A stretch of 64,000 bases of DNA from SZUA-309 sp965215995 (GTDB lineage: Bacteria > Pseudomonadota > Gammaproteobacteria > Pseudomonadales > Azotimanducaceae). Below the pieces are notes generated by a model. The model was given only the letters and a program-made list of their open reading frames with translations. It was not told the DNA's origin and did not search any database. Where the stretch lies: assembly GCA_965215995.1 (NCBI GenBank), contig OZ244128.1, positions 806,001-870,000 of the forward strand, read 5' to 3'. Each line of letters starts with the position of its first letter. The first letter of the stretch is position 1. Below are positions 16,366 to 25,122 of this stretch, in pieces. The position numbers and the translations under genes were made by a program.

Positions 16366-18966
16366 TCAGGCCTGGATCACGATCTCCCGGGCGATCGATT
16401 GGCCTTCGTTTGCCGCTTCGAGGAACTCGGGTACCTGATCGAAGTTCAGGTAGTTGTATATCTCCGGTGCCATGGAGTCGATCTGGGTTGCATACTCCAG
16501 ATACTCCTCCTTGGTCGGCAGCTTGCCGAGCACGGAGGCGATGGCCGCGAGTTCTGCGGAGGCCAGGAACACGTCAGCCCCCTGCCCCAATCGGTTCGGG
16601 AAGTTTCGGGTTGAGGTGGAGACACAGGTGGAACCCGCCTGGATCCGCGCCTGGTTTCCCATGCACAGGCTGCAACCCGGCATTTCCGTGCGTGCGCCCG
16701 CCTGGGCGTAGATGTTGAAGTAGCCTTCTTCCATGAGCTGGTGCTCGTCCATCTTGGTCGGCGGCGCGATCCAGAGTCGGGTCGGAATCACGGTGTCCGC
16801 CGCCTGCAGAAGCTTCCCGGCTGCACGAAAGTGACCGATGTTGGTCATGCAGGAACCGATGAACACTTCGTCGATCTTGGTGCCTGCGACTTCAGACAGC
16901 GGTTTCACATCGTCAGGATCGTTCGGACACGCCAGCAGCGGTTCGGTGATCTCTGACATGTTGATTTCTATCACCTCGGCGTACTCGGCGTTTTCATCCG
17001 CCCGAAGCAGGCTCGGATTTTCCAACCACTCTTCCATGGCCTGAGCGCGACGCTCGAGTGTGCGCACATCACCGTAACCGTTGGCGATCATCCAACGCAG
17101 CATCACCACATTGGAGCGCAGGTACTCGGCGACGGAGTCTTCCGACAAGGCGATGGTGCAGCCACCGGCGGATCGCTCGGCGGACGCATCGGAGAGCTCG
17201 AACGCCTGCTCGACCGTCAGATCCTCCGGCAGACCTTCGATCTCCAGAATTCGACCGTTGTAGACGTTCTTCTTTCCTTCCTTCTCCACGGTCAGGAGGC
17301 CGCGTTGTATGGCTGCATAAGGAATGGCGTTCACCAGGTCGCGAAGCGTGATGCCAGGCTGCATCTCACCGGTGAAACGCACCAGCACGGACTCCGGCAT
17401 GTCCAGAGGAATCACGCCAAGGGCGGCGCCGAACGCCACCAGCCCGGAACCACCGGGGAAGGAGATGCCGAGCGGGAAACGGGTGTGTGAATCGCCGCCG
17501 GTACCTACCTGGTCAGGCAGCAGCATGCGGTTGAGCCAGCTGTGGATGATGCCGTCACCGGGACGCAGCGACACGCCACCCCGGTTCTGGATGAAGTCCG
17601 GCAGGGTGTGCTGGGTTTCGATATCCACCGGTTTGGGATACGCCGCGGTATGACAGAAACTCTGCATCACCAGATCGGCAGAGAAGCCCAGGCAGGCCAG
17701 TTCCTTCAGCTCATCCCGGGTCATGGGACCCGTGGTGTCCTGAGACCCTACCGTGCCCATGCGCGGTTCGCAGTAAGTACCCGGGCGGATGCCCTGGCCT
17801 TCCGGCAATCCACAGGCACGGCCGACGATCTTCTGGGCGAGCGTAAATCCGGCATCGCTTTCTTCCGGGTTTTCCGGCCGGCGGAACACGTCCGTGGGGT
17901 CGAGATCGAGCGCTTCCCGGGCCCGCTCGGTGAGGCTCCGGCCAATAATCAGCGGAATGCGGCCCCCGGCCTTCACTTCATCCAGAATCACATCCGTTTT
18001 CAGCTTGAACTCGGAAATGAGCTCGCCGTCCTCACTTTCGATTCGGCCTTCATAGGGCTTCACCACGATCACATCGCCCATCTCCAGCTTGCTCACGTCC
18101 GCCTCGATTGGCAGCGCGCCGGAATCTTCCAGCGTATTGAAGAAGATGGGTGCAATCTTGCCGCCCAGAACCACGCCCCCCTGGCGTTTGTTCGGCACGG
18201 AGGGAATGTCGTCACCCATGGTCCAGAGCACGGAATTGGTTGCGCTCTTCCGTGAGGAGCCGGTACCAACCACATCACCTACGTAGGCGACGCCATTACC
18301 TTTGTTTTTCAACGCCTCGATCTGCTCGATCGCGTTGGTGATCCCCTCACGTGGGTTTTTCAGCATGGCCAGGGAATGCAACGGGATATCCGGGCGCGAC
18401 CAGGCGTCCTGGGCGGGTGAGAGATCGTCCGTGTTGGTCTCACCTGCCACATTGAACACGGTGAGCTTGATGGCTTCCGGCAGGTCCTCCTTCTCCTGGA
18501 ACCACTCTGCGTCCGCCCAGGATTGCAGCACGCCCTGGGCGTGCTCGTTGCCGTTTTTTGCTTTCTCAGCCACATCGTGGAAGGCGTCGAACATGAGCAG
18601 TGTGCCTTTCAGCTCTTCCGCTGCCTTCGCGGCGAACTCCGCATCATCGAGCAGGTCGACCAGCGGCATGATGTTGTAGCCGCCGAGCATGGTGCCGAGA
18701 ACCTCGATGGCCTTCGCCCGGTCGATAAGACCGCACTCGGTTTCCCCCTTGGCAATGTCTGCCAGAAACGCGGCTTTCACGTAGGCTGCGTCATCGACGC
18801 CAGGCGGTACCCGCTCCGTGAGCAGGTTCATGAGGAAGGCCTCTTCGCCAGCCGGTGGAGACTTCAGCAGCTCGACGAGCTGAGTGACCTGCTCCGCATC
18901 CAGGGGTAGCGGGGGGATTCCCAGCTCCGCACGTTCGGCGGCGTGTTGGCGATAGGCTTCAAGCAT
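16366..18966 (-). CDS. acnB: Aconitate hydratase B
   Basis: A full-length 866-residue AcnB (the E. coli protein has 865), the citrate/isocitrate isomerase of the TCA cycle. The three [4Fe-4S] ligands are Cys706 (SCMTNIGHF), Cys765 and Cys768 (GCSLCMGNQ). The AcnB-specific N-terminal HEAT-like domain (about 1-160) precedes the swivel domain, unlike AcnA. GAGGTCACC is just before the ATG. It is transcribed away from a LysR gene across a 226-base region with overlapping promoters. This is the clearest housekeeping gene in the window and supports a gammaproteobacterial-type host. Confidence 0.98.
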   Translation of the reverse strand: MLEAYRQHAAERAELGIPPLPLDAEQVTQLVELLKSPPAGEEAFLMNLLTERVPPGVDDAAYVKAAFLADIAKGETECGLIDRAKAIEVLGTMLGGYNIMPLVDLLDDAEFAAKAAEELKGTLLMFDAFHDVAEKAKNGNEHAQGVLQSWADAEWFQEKEDLPEAIKLTVFNVAGETNTDDLSPAQDAWSRPDIPLHSLAMLKNPREGITNAIEQIEALKNKGNGVAYVGDVVGTGSSRKSATNSVLWTMGDDIPSVPNKRQGGVVLGGKIAPIFFNTLEDSGALPIEADVSKLEMGDVIVVKPYEGRIESEDGELISEFKLKTDVILDEVKAGGRIPLIIGRSLTERAREALDLDPTDVFRRPENPEESDAGFTLAQKIVGRACGLPEGQGIRPGTYCEPRMGTVGSQDTTGPMTRDELKELACLGFSADLVMQSFCHTAAYPKPVDIETQHTLPDFIQNRGGVSLRPGDGIIHSWLNRMLLPDQVGTGGDSHTRFPLGISFPGGSGLVAFGAALGVIPLDMPESVLVRFTGEMQPGITLRDLVNAIPYAAIQRGLLTVEKEGKKNVYNGRILEIEGLPEDLTVEQAFELSDASAERSAGGCTIALSEDSVAEYLRSNVVMLRWMIANGYGDVRTLERRAQAMEEWLENPSLLRADENAEYAEVIEINMSEITEPLLACPNDPDDVKPLSEVAGTKIDEVFIGSCMTNIGHFRAAGKLLQAADTVIPTRLWIAPPTKMDEHQLMEEGYFNIYAQAGARTEMPGCSLCMGNQARIQAGSTCVSTSTRNFPNRLGQGADVFLASAELAAIASVLGKLPTKEEYLEYATQIDSMAPEIYNYLNFDQVPEFLEAANEGQSIAREIVIQA

Positions 18967-19125
18967 GGTGACCTCTTTCTAACCAGGTGTTCAGTACGTT
19001 CGTTGGCCCGAATACGTCACGCACACGACAGGTGTGTAGCCTGCCGCAGGCGGCTCGCATCCGGGGGGATCGGGTGAATGGGCAGTAATGTACCAGAGGC
19101 CTTATCATGCTTAAAATGGATACTT

Positions 19126-19142
19126 TGCATGTACAACATGCA
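19126..19142. promoter_or_regulatory. Palindrome between acnB and lysR, probable LysR site
   Basis: Arms TGCATGT (19126-19132) and ACATGCA (19136-19142) around ACA. The site fits the T-N11-A idea for LysR-type regulators and lies in the AT-rich centre of the divergent region. On the plus strand it overlaps a TTGCAT -35-like box at 19125-19130. Confidence 0.5.
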
Positions 19143-19149
19143 CTATTTC

Positions 19150-19178
19150 TATATATTTATAGATAGCACGTGTACCAA
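19150..19178 (-). promoter_or_regulatory. Predicted sigma70 promoter of acnB
   Basis: On the minus strand TTGGTA (19178-19173) and TATATA (19155-19150) are 17 bases apart, which would start transcription near 19143, just beside the palindrome. The same TATATA can be read on the plus strand as a lysR -10, with TTGCAT 19 bases upstream. Prediction only. Confidence 0.4.
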
Positions 19179-19192
19179 TTCGCGAGAACACC

Positions 19193-20077
19193 ATGGATCT
19201 GAGCCTCCTCCGCTCGCTCGTCACCGTCGCCGATGCCGGCGCCATTACCGAAGCCGCCGGTCGCATCGGTGTCACCCAACCCGCCCTCACCCGGCGCATT
19301 CAGCAACTGGAGCAGGAGTTTGGTGCGGAGCTTTTGAGCCGCAGCCGCAAAGGTGCCGAACTGACCGAGCTTGGCCGTCTGGTCGACCGGGAAGCCCGGC
19401 TTCTGATCGACCGCTACGAAGCGCTCAAGCAGGAGGTCGCCAGCCACTCGAGCGTCGAGGGCGGCACCATTCGGATTGGTGGTGGAGCCACCGCCGTGTC
19501 TTTCGTGCTACCGGATGCCATAGCGAACTACCAGCGGGAACATCCGCGCGTGCACTTCCATGTGAAGGAAGCGAGCAGCAGCGAGATCGCCAGCGATGTG
19601 GCAGATGGGCACCTCGAGCTCGGCCTGGTGACACTGCCTGTTCGCACCGCCGGTCTCGAGATCGAGCCCATACTCGATGACCGGATCGTGCTGGTGGCGG
19701 CAGCAGGAAACCCTCTGACGGACGCCGGCACCGTATCAGTGGAGAGCCTGGTCGGTCAGAACTTCGTCGGCTTCGAAGGTGGCAGCGCCATCCGCCAGAT
19801 CGTCGACGCGAGCCTGCGGGAGGCCGGGGTGGCCATCAACGTGATCATGGAGCTGCGCTCTATTCCCGCAATTCTGAGAATGGTCGTGACCACGGATAGC
19901 CTGGCGTTTGTCTCTCAGCTCGGTGTGCAGGGCCAGGATCTGGTTCGGGAGGTACCGGTAACGGGACTCGCCATTACCCGCCGACTGGGCCTGGCGACCC
20001 GGCGGGGTCACTCGTTGTCCCCTGCAGCCAGTCGTTTCGTCGAGCGACTGCTATCGGATCGGCAGCCCGACGCCTAG
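19193..20077 (+). CDS. LysR-family transcriptional regulator
   Basis: A 294-residue LysR regulator. Residues 1-60 form the winged helix-turn-helix (AGAITEAAGRIGVTQPALTRRIQQLEQ region) and residues 90-290 the periplasmic-binding-like effector domain starting TIRIGGGATAVSFVLPDAI. Its position, divergent from acnB with a shared palindrome, suggests that it regulates acnB, itself, or both; this is inference. The ATG is followed directly by the typical MDLSLLRSLVTVADAG opening. The effector is unknown, though a TCA-cycle acid would fit. Confidence 0.92.
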   Translation: MDLSLLRSLVTVADAGAITEAAGRIGVTQPALTRRIQQLEQEFGAELLSRSRKGAELTELGRLVDREARLLIDRYEALKQEVASHSSVEGGTIRIGGGATAVSFVLPDAIANYQREHPRVHFHVKEASSSEIASDVADGHLELGLVTLPVRTAGLEIEPILDDRIVLVAAAGNPLTDAGTVSVESLVGQNFVGFEGGSAIRQIVDASLREAGVAINVIMELRSIPAILRMVVTTDSLAFVSQLGVQGQDLVREVPVTGLAITRRLGLATRRGHSLSPAASRFVERLLSDRQPDA

Positions 20078-20190
20078 CCGCCTGCGATGAGAGAGAGGAT
20101 CCCGCGCCGGACATAACCTTATTCGCCTTTCTCACTTGATCCGCGTACTCCTGCGGTGCATTAATCGGCTCAAACCCACGGGAGAACATC

Positions 20191-21024
20191 ATGTCAGATA
20201 CCTACACGCCACCCAAAGTCTGGACCTGGGACAAAGAGAGTGGCGGCCGCTTTGCGAACATCAATCGGCCCATCGCCGGTGCCACGCATGACAAAGAGCT
20301 GCCCGTAGGGGAGCATCCGCTGCAGCTCTACTCCCTCGGTACCCCGAACGGTGTGAAGGTGACGGTGCTGCTCGAAGAGCTTCTCGAAGCGGGCCGTGAC
20401 GCGGAATACGATGCCTGGCTGATCAACATCGGCGATGGTGATCAGTTCAGCAGCGGCTTCGTGGCCATCAACCCGAACTCCAAGATTCCAGCCCTGTTGG
20501 ATCGCGGCACGCCGGAACCAACCCGGGTGTTCGAGTCCGGCGCGATTCTCTTCTACCTGGCCGAAAAGTTCGGCAACTTCCTGCCAACCGACCCTTCTCA
20601 GCGCGCCGAGTGCATGTCCTGGCTTTTCTGGCAGATGGGCAGCGCGCCATTCCTGGGTGGCGGATTCGGTCACTTCTATGCCTACGCGCCCGAAAAATGG
20701 GAGTACCCAATCAACCGATACGCCATGGAGGTGAAGCGCCTGACGGATGTGCTGGACCAGCGCCTGGCCGATAACCAGTTTCTCTGCGGCGATGCTTACA
20801 CGATCGCCGACATGGCCAACTACGCCTGGTTTGGTGCTCTGGTGCTGCACAACATATACGACGCCGCCGAGTTCCTCGATGTGGCCAGCTACAACAATGT
20901 GGTTCGCTGGGCAACGGAAATCGAAGCACGGCCCGCGGTGGAGCGCGGACGCCGCGTCAATCGCGCCTGGGGCCCCGAAGAGCTGCGAGTGCCGGAACGG
21001 CACGGTGCCGCCGACTTCGGCTAG
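20191..21024 (+). CDS. yghU: Glutathione S-transferase, YghU/YfcG type
   Basis: A 277-residue nu-class GST-like protein. The N-terminal region before the thioredoxin fold (YTPPKVWTWDKESGG-FANINRPIAGATHDKELPVG) is the hallmark of YghU, followed by LQLYSLGTPNGVKVTVLLEEL and the glutathione-binding NPNSKIPAL and FESGAIL segments. E. coli YghU binds two glutathione molecules and reduces disulfide bonds and organic hydroperoxides. It is preceded by TTGATC with ATTAAT 18 bases later as a weak promoter, and by GGGAG before the ATG. A role in oxidative-stress defence beside so many oxygenases is plausible. Confidence 0.9.
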   Translation: MSDTYTPPKVWTWDKESGGRFANINRPIAGATHDKELPVGEHPLQLYSLGTPNGVKVTVLLEELLEAGRDAEYDAWLINIGDGDQFSSGFVAINPNSKIPALLDRGTPEPTRVFESGAILFYLAEKFGNFLPTDPSQRAECMSWLFWQMGSAPFLGGGFGHFYAYAPEKWEYPINRYAMEVKRLTDVLDQRLADNQFLCGDAYTIADMANYAWFGALVLHNIYDAAEFLDVASYNNVVRWATEIEARPAVERGRRVNRAWGPEELRVPERHGAADFG

Positions 21025-21087
21025 TGTCCTGCACGCCCGTGCGGCATGCCGGGCAACCGGGCTTTCGTGAATTCATCTGAGGTTCCC

Positions 21088-21093
21088 TATAAT
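21088..21093 (+). promoter_or_regulatory. Consensus -10 box before the second Rieske gene
   Basis: TATAAT stands 35 bases before the ATG at 21129. No good -35 is found at 16-18 bases (TTCGTG at best), so an activator may be needed. Weak evidence. Confidence 0.3.
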
Positions 21094-21128
21094 CAGGCAC
21101 GCGGGCAGGCGTAGCACCGGGGGAACAC

Positions 21129-22247
21129 ATGCTGCTGAGCGATCAGGCGGTGATCGAGCGGGTATTCGATCACATCGACAACGGCTCTACGGATCTCGGC
21201 GACGAGATCTGGCGAGAGCCCACCGTGAACTACTGCTCAGAGGAACGTTTCGCGAAGGAGCTGGCACTGTTCCGTCAATTGCCGCTGCCCTTCGCACCTT
21301 CGATCGCGCTACCGAATACGGGCGATTACATCGCCAGGCCCGTGGGCGGGGTGCCCATTGTCGTGGTCCGAGGCGACGATGGCGGGTTGCGCGCTTTTCG
21401 CAATGCCTGCCGCCACCGCGGCGTGACCGTGGCTCAGGGCCAGGGCTGCACGCGTGTCTTCACCTGCGGCTATCACGGCTGGGCCTATGGTCTGGACGGC
21501 GCCTTGCAGCACGTCCCACATGAATCCGGTTTTCCTGGTCTGAACAAGTCCGAATACGGCCTGGTTCCCATAGACGGCGTCATCGAGCGCGGCGGATTGA
21601 TTTTCGTCGCGATCGAACCGCCCATCGACGATGGCGCGCTGGTAGAGATGCCGGAGCTGATCGGATCCGATCAGGCCATTTTCCGCGAGAGTGACCGGGA
21701 AAGTGAGTTCAACTGGAAGCTGAACATCGAGGCGACCCTGGAGGGCTATCACATCAAGCCCACGCACCGAGAAACCTTCTTTCCTTACGGCTATGACAAT
21801 ATGAACGTGGTCGAGACGTTCGGCCCCAACGCCCGGGTCACATTCCCGTTCCGCCGGATAGAGAAGCTGCGGAAGCTAGCACCAGCTGAACGGGATATCA
21901 GCGGCCGCGTCACCTACGCCTACAACATCTTTCCGAACGCCTCGGTCGCCATGCTGTCAAATCACACGGTGGCTTCCTTCTCGGAGCCCTTGTCCCCGAC
22001 CCGGACCCGCTACTTCAGCTATCGGATCGGCCAGAAGATCGCCGACGGGGATGAGGAAGCCGCCGCTCGCATGGAGCGGGACGCCGATTTCGTGTCAGAC
22101 ACCGGCGCAAAAGAAGATGCAGAGATGGTGCAGCGGATCCAGGAGGGGCTCGCCAGCGGTGCCAACAGTCATTTCATCTATGGCCGGTTCGAGAAAGCCA
22201 TAGTCAACTTCCATCAGCACATGACCCGGCTGATCGACAGGATCTGA
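21129..22247 (+). CDS. Rieske ring-hydroxylating oxygenase, alpha subunit
   Basis: A 372-residue oxygenase. The Rieske cluster ligands are Cys94-x-His96 and Cys113-x2-His116 (NACRHRGVT, CGYHGWAYG). The catalytic iron site is LEGYHIKPTH with His208 and His213. Glu205 replaces the bridging Asp of naphthalene-dioxygenase-type enzymes. It has no adjacent small subunit, so it may be a homotrimeric (alpha3) enzyme. GGGGAACAC precedes the ATG, and the gene is alone on its strand, convergent with the molybdenum hydroxylase genes (11 bases between stops). A shared substrate with those genes is possible but not shown. Confidence 0.93.
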   Translation: MLLSDQAVIERVFDHIDNGSTDLGDEIWREPTVNYCSEERFAKELALFRQLPLPFAPSIALPNTGDYIARPVGGVPIVVVRGDDGGLRAFRNACRHRGVTVAQGQGCTRVFTCGYHGWAYGLDGALQHVPHESGFPGLNKSEYGLVPIDGVIERGGLIFVAIEPPIDDGALVEMPELIGSDQAIFRESDRESEFNWKLNIEATLEGYHIKPTHRETFFPYGYDNMNVVETFGPNARVTFPFRRIEKLRKLAPAERDISGRVTYAYNIFPNASVAMLSNHTVASFSEPLSPTRTRYFSYRIGQKIADGDEEAAARMERDADFVSDTGAKEDAEMVQRIQEGLASGANSHFIYGRFEKAIVNFHQHMTRLIDRI

Positions 22248-22258
22248 AGGCAGGCGGA

Positions 22259-24490
22259 TCAGATCACCTCTTCCGGCTCGCTGACACTGAAGCTGAGATC
22301 ATACTGACTGACCGGCAGTTGGCGGACTCGCGTGCCGGTGGCGGCAAAGATTGCATTGGTCAGTGCCGGGCCAATCCCCGGGGTGCCGGGTTCGCCGGCG
22401 CCACCCATCGGATTACCGCTGTTGATGATCTCCACCTCGATCTCAGGCGCATCTGACATGCGTACCATGGGATAGTCGTTAAAGTTGGACTGCACGACCG
22501 CCCCCGCATCGATCTGGATGTCACCATGAAGTGCCGCAGTCAGACCGTAGATGATGCCCGACTCCATCTGCGCCGTCAGGCCGTCCGGCGTCACCGCCAT
22601 GCCAGCGTCCACCGCACAGACAACCCGGTCCACGCTGACCGAACCATCACGCACCGTCACGTCAACCACCTGAGCGACGATGCTGCCGAAGGACTCCTGC
22701 AAGGATATTCCCCTGCCCTGTCCGGCAGCCAACGTCTCACCCCAACCGGCCTTTCGAGCAGCGGTTTCGAGCACATTTCGATGCCGAGGGGCGTCGGCCA
22801 GCAGAGCGCGACGGAATTCATACGGGTCTTTGTTGGCTGCGTACGCCAGCTCATCGACAAACGATTCGGTGAAGAAGCCGTGCTGAGAATGATCCACACT
22901 CCGCCAGGGGCCAAAAGGTACGTGGGTAGCCGAGTCGGTGTAGTGGATGTGCTGGTTGGCAATGCCGTAGGGAATGTGTGGCGCTTCCGCAGGTTCGTGC
23001 TTGTCGACGTACTGGTTCTCCCAGGTCAGCGGTACGCCGTTCGCATCCAGCGCCGCCTTGAATCGGCTGGTGATTGCCGGACGGTAGTGGTCGTGGCGCA
23101 TGTCCTCTTCCCGGGACCAGATCAGCTTCACCGGCTGGCCCACTGCCTGTGCAATCTGAGCGGCCTGTACGGCCGCATCGTCCGTGGCGCGGCGGCCAAA
23201 ACCCCCACCCATAACATGGTTGTGCACACGAACGTTTTCTACGTCCATAGCGAGCGCCTCGGCCACCGAGTAACGGGTGCCGAGCGGGTTCTGCGAGCCG
23301 ATCCAGACCTGACACTGACCACTCTCTATGGCTACGGTGGCGTTCATGGGTTCCATGCAGGCGTGTGCCAGATAGGGTACCCGGTAAGTTGCTTCGACCA
23401 CGGTCGCAGCTTCCGCATAGCCCAGATTCACATCACCCAGCGCAACATCCTGCTGCTCGTTACCGTCGGCGATGGCCTGAGCCATGTCACGGTCGAACTG
23501 CTCGAAGATCTGCGCCTGACTCACGCCCTCCTGTACCGGTTCCGTCCAGCCGACCTTCACCGCGGCAAGTGCATTCTTCGCCTGCCAGTAGCCATCGGCC
23601 ACCACTGCGACCGCGTCATCCAGACGCACCACGTCCACTACACCGGGCATGGCACGGGCGGCACTATCTTCTACAGACGCCAGCGCAGCGCCGAAAACCG
23701 GCGCCGCCTTGATGGTGGCTACCTTCAGACCAGGCATTTCCACATCAATTCCGAAGACGGCGCTACCATCCACCTTGGCGGGAATGTCATGCCGCGGAAC
23801 GCTTCTGCCTATGATGCGGAACTCTTCCGGCTGCTTGAGCCTGGGCGTATAGGGTGGATCCATCCGACCGGCTGCGGTTGCGAACTCCGCAAAGGGCGCC
23901 TGCTTGCCGCTCCCGGTGTGAATGATCTGGCCCTCGCGGGCATGAAGTTCCGCTGACGGTACCGACCAGGCATCCGCGGCTGCACCGATCAGCATCTCCC
24001 GGGCTGCCGCACCGGCGATACGCATCCCATACTGACCGGTCGCCCGAACGCTGGCACTGCCGCCGGTGATCTGCAGCCGCATGGCCTTGGCGATCTGAAT
24101 GAAGGCGCCATCCACGGTGCCGACCAGAGGTGCCGGGATCTTTGCCGGTCCCAGCAAGTAGCCCTTGCCCATCATGAAGTTGGCGTACTCATCGTGGGCG
24201 GGTGCTTCGATGAAGGAGACGTCTTGCCAACGCGCATCGAGCTCATCAGCAATCATCTGGGTCAGTGCGGTCTGTGCACCCTGACCCATCTCCGAGTGCG
24301 GAATGATGGCGGTTACGTGATTGGACGGATCAATCTTCAACCAGGCACTGACCAGGGTCTCGTCACCCTCGGTGACGAGTGGGCTCAACTTCTGGGCACG
24401 GTTCCCAGGCCGGATGGCAACGCCGACGACCAGGGCACCGCCTGCCACCACGCCAGCTGCGATCACGCCACGACGCGTCCACTTACCCAT
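22259..24490 (-). CDS. Molybdenum hydroxylase large subunit (isoquinoline 1-oxidoreductase beta type)
   Basis: A 743-residue molybdopterin-dependent oxidoreductase of the xanthine-oxidase family, IorB/CoxL-like. It begins MGKWTRRGVIAAG, a twin-arginine signal followed by a hydrophobic stretch, so the enzyme is probably exported to the periplasm or membrane-anchored. Family motifs include HSEMGQGAQTALTQMIADEL, YLAHACMEPMNATV, MGGGFGRRATDD and GAGEPGTPGIGPALTNAIFAATG near the end. ATG 24490 is preferred over an upstream GTG because it places the Tat motif at the terminus. It overlaps the small-subunit gene by eight bases. It would hydroxylate a heteroaromatic ring or oxidise an aldehyde using water. 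No FAD-subunit gene is present. Confidence 0.92.
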   Translation of the reverse strand: MGKWTRRGVIAAGVVAGGALVVGVAIRPGNRAQKLSPLVTEGDETLVSAWLKIDPSNHVTAIIPHSEMGQGAQTALTQMIADELDARWQDVSFIEAPAHDEYANFMMGKGYLLGPAKIPAPLVGTVDGAFIQIAKAMRLQITGGSASVRATGQYGMRIAGAAAREMLIGAAADAWSVPSAELHAREGQIIHTGSGKQAPFAEFATAAGRMDPPYTPRLKQPEEFRIIGRSVPRHDIPAKVDGSAVFGIDVEMPGLKVATIKAAPVFGAALASVEDSAARAMPGVVDVVRLDDAVAVVADGYWQAKNALAAVKVGWTEPVQEGVSQAQIFEQFDRDMAQAIADGNEQQDVALGDVNLGYAEAATVVEATYRVPYLAHACMEPMNATVAIESGQCQVWIGSQNPLGTRYSVAEALAMDVENVRVHNHVMGGGFGRRATDDAAVQAAQIAQAVGQPVKLIWSREEDMRHDHYRPAITSRFKAALDANGVPLTWENQYVDKHEPAEAPHIPYGIANQHIHYTDSATHVPFGPWRSVDHSQHGFFTESFVDELAYAANKDPYEFRRALLADAPRHRNVLETAARKAGWGETLAAGQGRGISLQESFGSIVAQVVDVTVRDGSVSVDRVVCAVDAGMAVTPDGLTAQMESGIIYGLTAALHGDIQIDAGAVVQSNFNDYPMVRMSDAPEIEVEIINSGNPMGGAGEPGTPGIGPALTNAIFAATGTRVRQLPVSQYDLSFSVSEPEEVI

Positions 24491-24983
24491 GTTGCACCTC
24501 CGCCTGATCCGCAGCACCTGGATCAAAATGCTCGACGCCCGCTACGGATTTGATGGCCTTCCTGATCCGCCCATACATCCCGCAGCGGCAGAGGTTACCG
24601 TCCATCGCCTCGTTGATCGCGGCATCGTCAGGCGCAGGATTTCGCTCCAACAGCGCCACAGCAGACATGATCTGTCCCGACTGGCAGTAACCGCACTGGG
24701 GCACCTGATGCTCGATCCAGGCCTGTTGCAACGGATGCAGCTTGCCATTGTGAGCGAGCCCTTCGATGGTGAGGATCTCCCCACCGGCAGCGGCGGACAC
24801 CGGCAGAACACAGGAGCGGACGGGTGCGCCGTTCAGATGAATGGTGCAGGCGCCACACTGGGCGATGCCACAGCCGAACTTGGTGCCGGTCAGTTCGAGC
24901 TGTTCACGGATCACCCACAAAAGCGGGGTGTCTGGCTCCACGTCTACTGATTGACGGACGCCGTTGACGCTGAATTCGATCAT
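24483..24983 (-). CDS. [2Fe-2S] subunit of molybdenum hydroxylase (isoquinoline 1-oxidoreductase alpha type)
   Basis: A 166-residue iron-sulfur protein. The plant-type cluster uses Cys38, Cys43, Cys46 and Cys58; the second cluster, in the helical domain next to the molybdopterin, uses Cys97, Cys100, Cys132 and Cys134. It passes electrons from the large subunit encoded next. GGAG sits before the ATG. It is the first gene of a two-gene operon driven by the promoter at 25057-25086. It lacks a Tat signal and would be exported by hitchhiking with the large subunit, as known for related enzymes. Confidence 0.95.
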   Translation of the reverse strand: MIEFSVNGVRQSVDVEPDTPLLWVIREQLELTGTKFGCGIAQCGACTIHLNGAPVRSCVLPVSAAAGGEILTIEGLAHNGKLHPLQQAWIEHQVPQCGYCQSGQIMSAVALLERNPAPDDAAINEAMDGNLCRCGMYGRIRKAIKSVAGVEHFDPGAADQAEVQHG

Positions 24984-25056
24984 CGGAGGTCTCCTGCTCC
25001 TTCTTGCCGAGGGGAGAGTGCAGAGGGCTGAGCGGCTGGCTCGCTAAGACGGTAGG

Positions 25057-25086
25057 ATTATAATGACACCCTGTCACTTTGGTCAA
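25057..25086 (-). promoter_or_regulatory. Strong sigma70 promoter with embedded operator for the molybdenum hydroxylase genes
   Basis: On the minus strand TTGACC (25086-25081) and a perfect TATAAT (25062-25057) are 18 bases apart. Between them a perfect inverted repeat TGACA-N3-TGTCA (25064-25076) lies beside the -10 box, where a bound repressor would shut the promoter. This is the best promoter in the window. Confidence 0.75.
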
Positions 25087-25122
25087 CGGGCAGGAAGGAA
25101 CGGTTCGGAGGCTATGCAGAAG

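Noticed and set aside
22526..23956. 476-codon plus-strand frame opposite the molybdenum hydroxylase gene
   Set aside because: The opposite strand has unambiguous family motifs and a matching promoter; the plus-strand frame has no domain or ribosome site.
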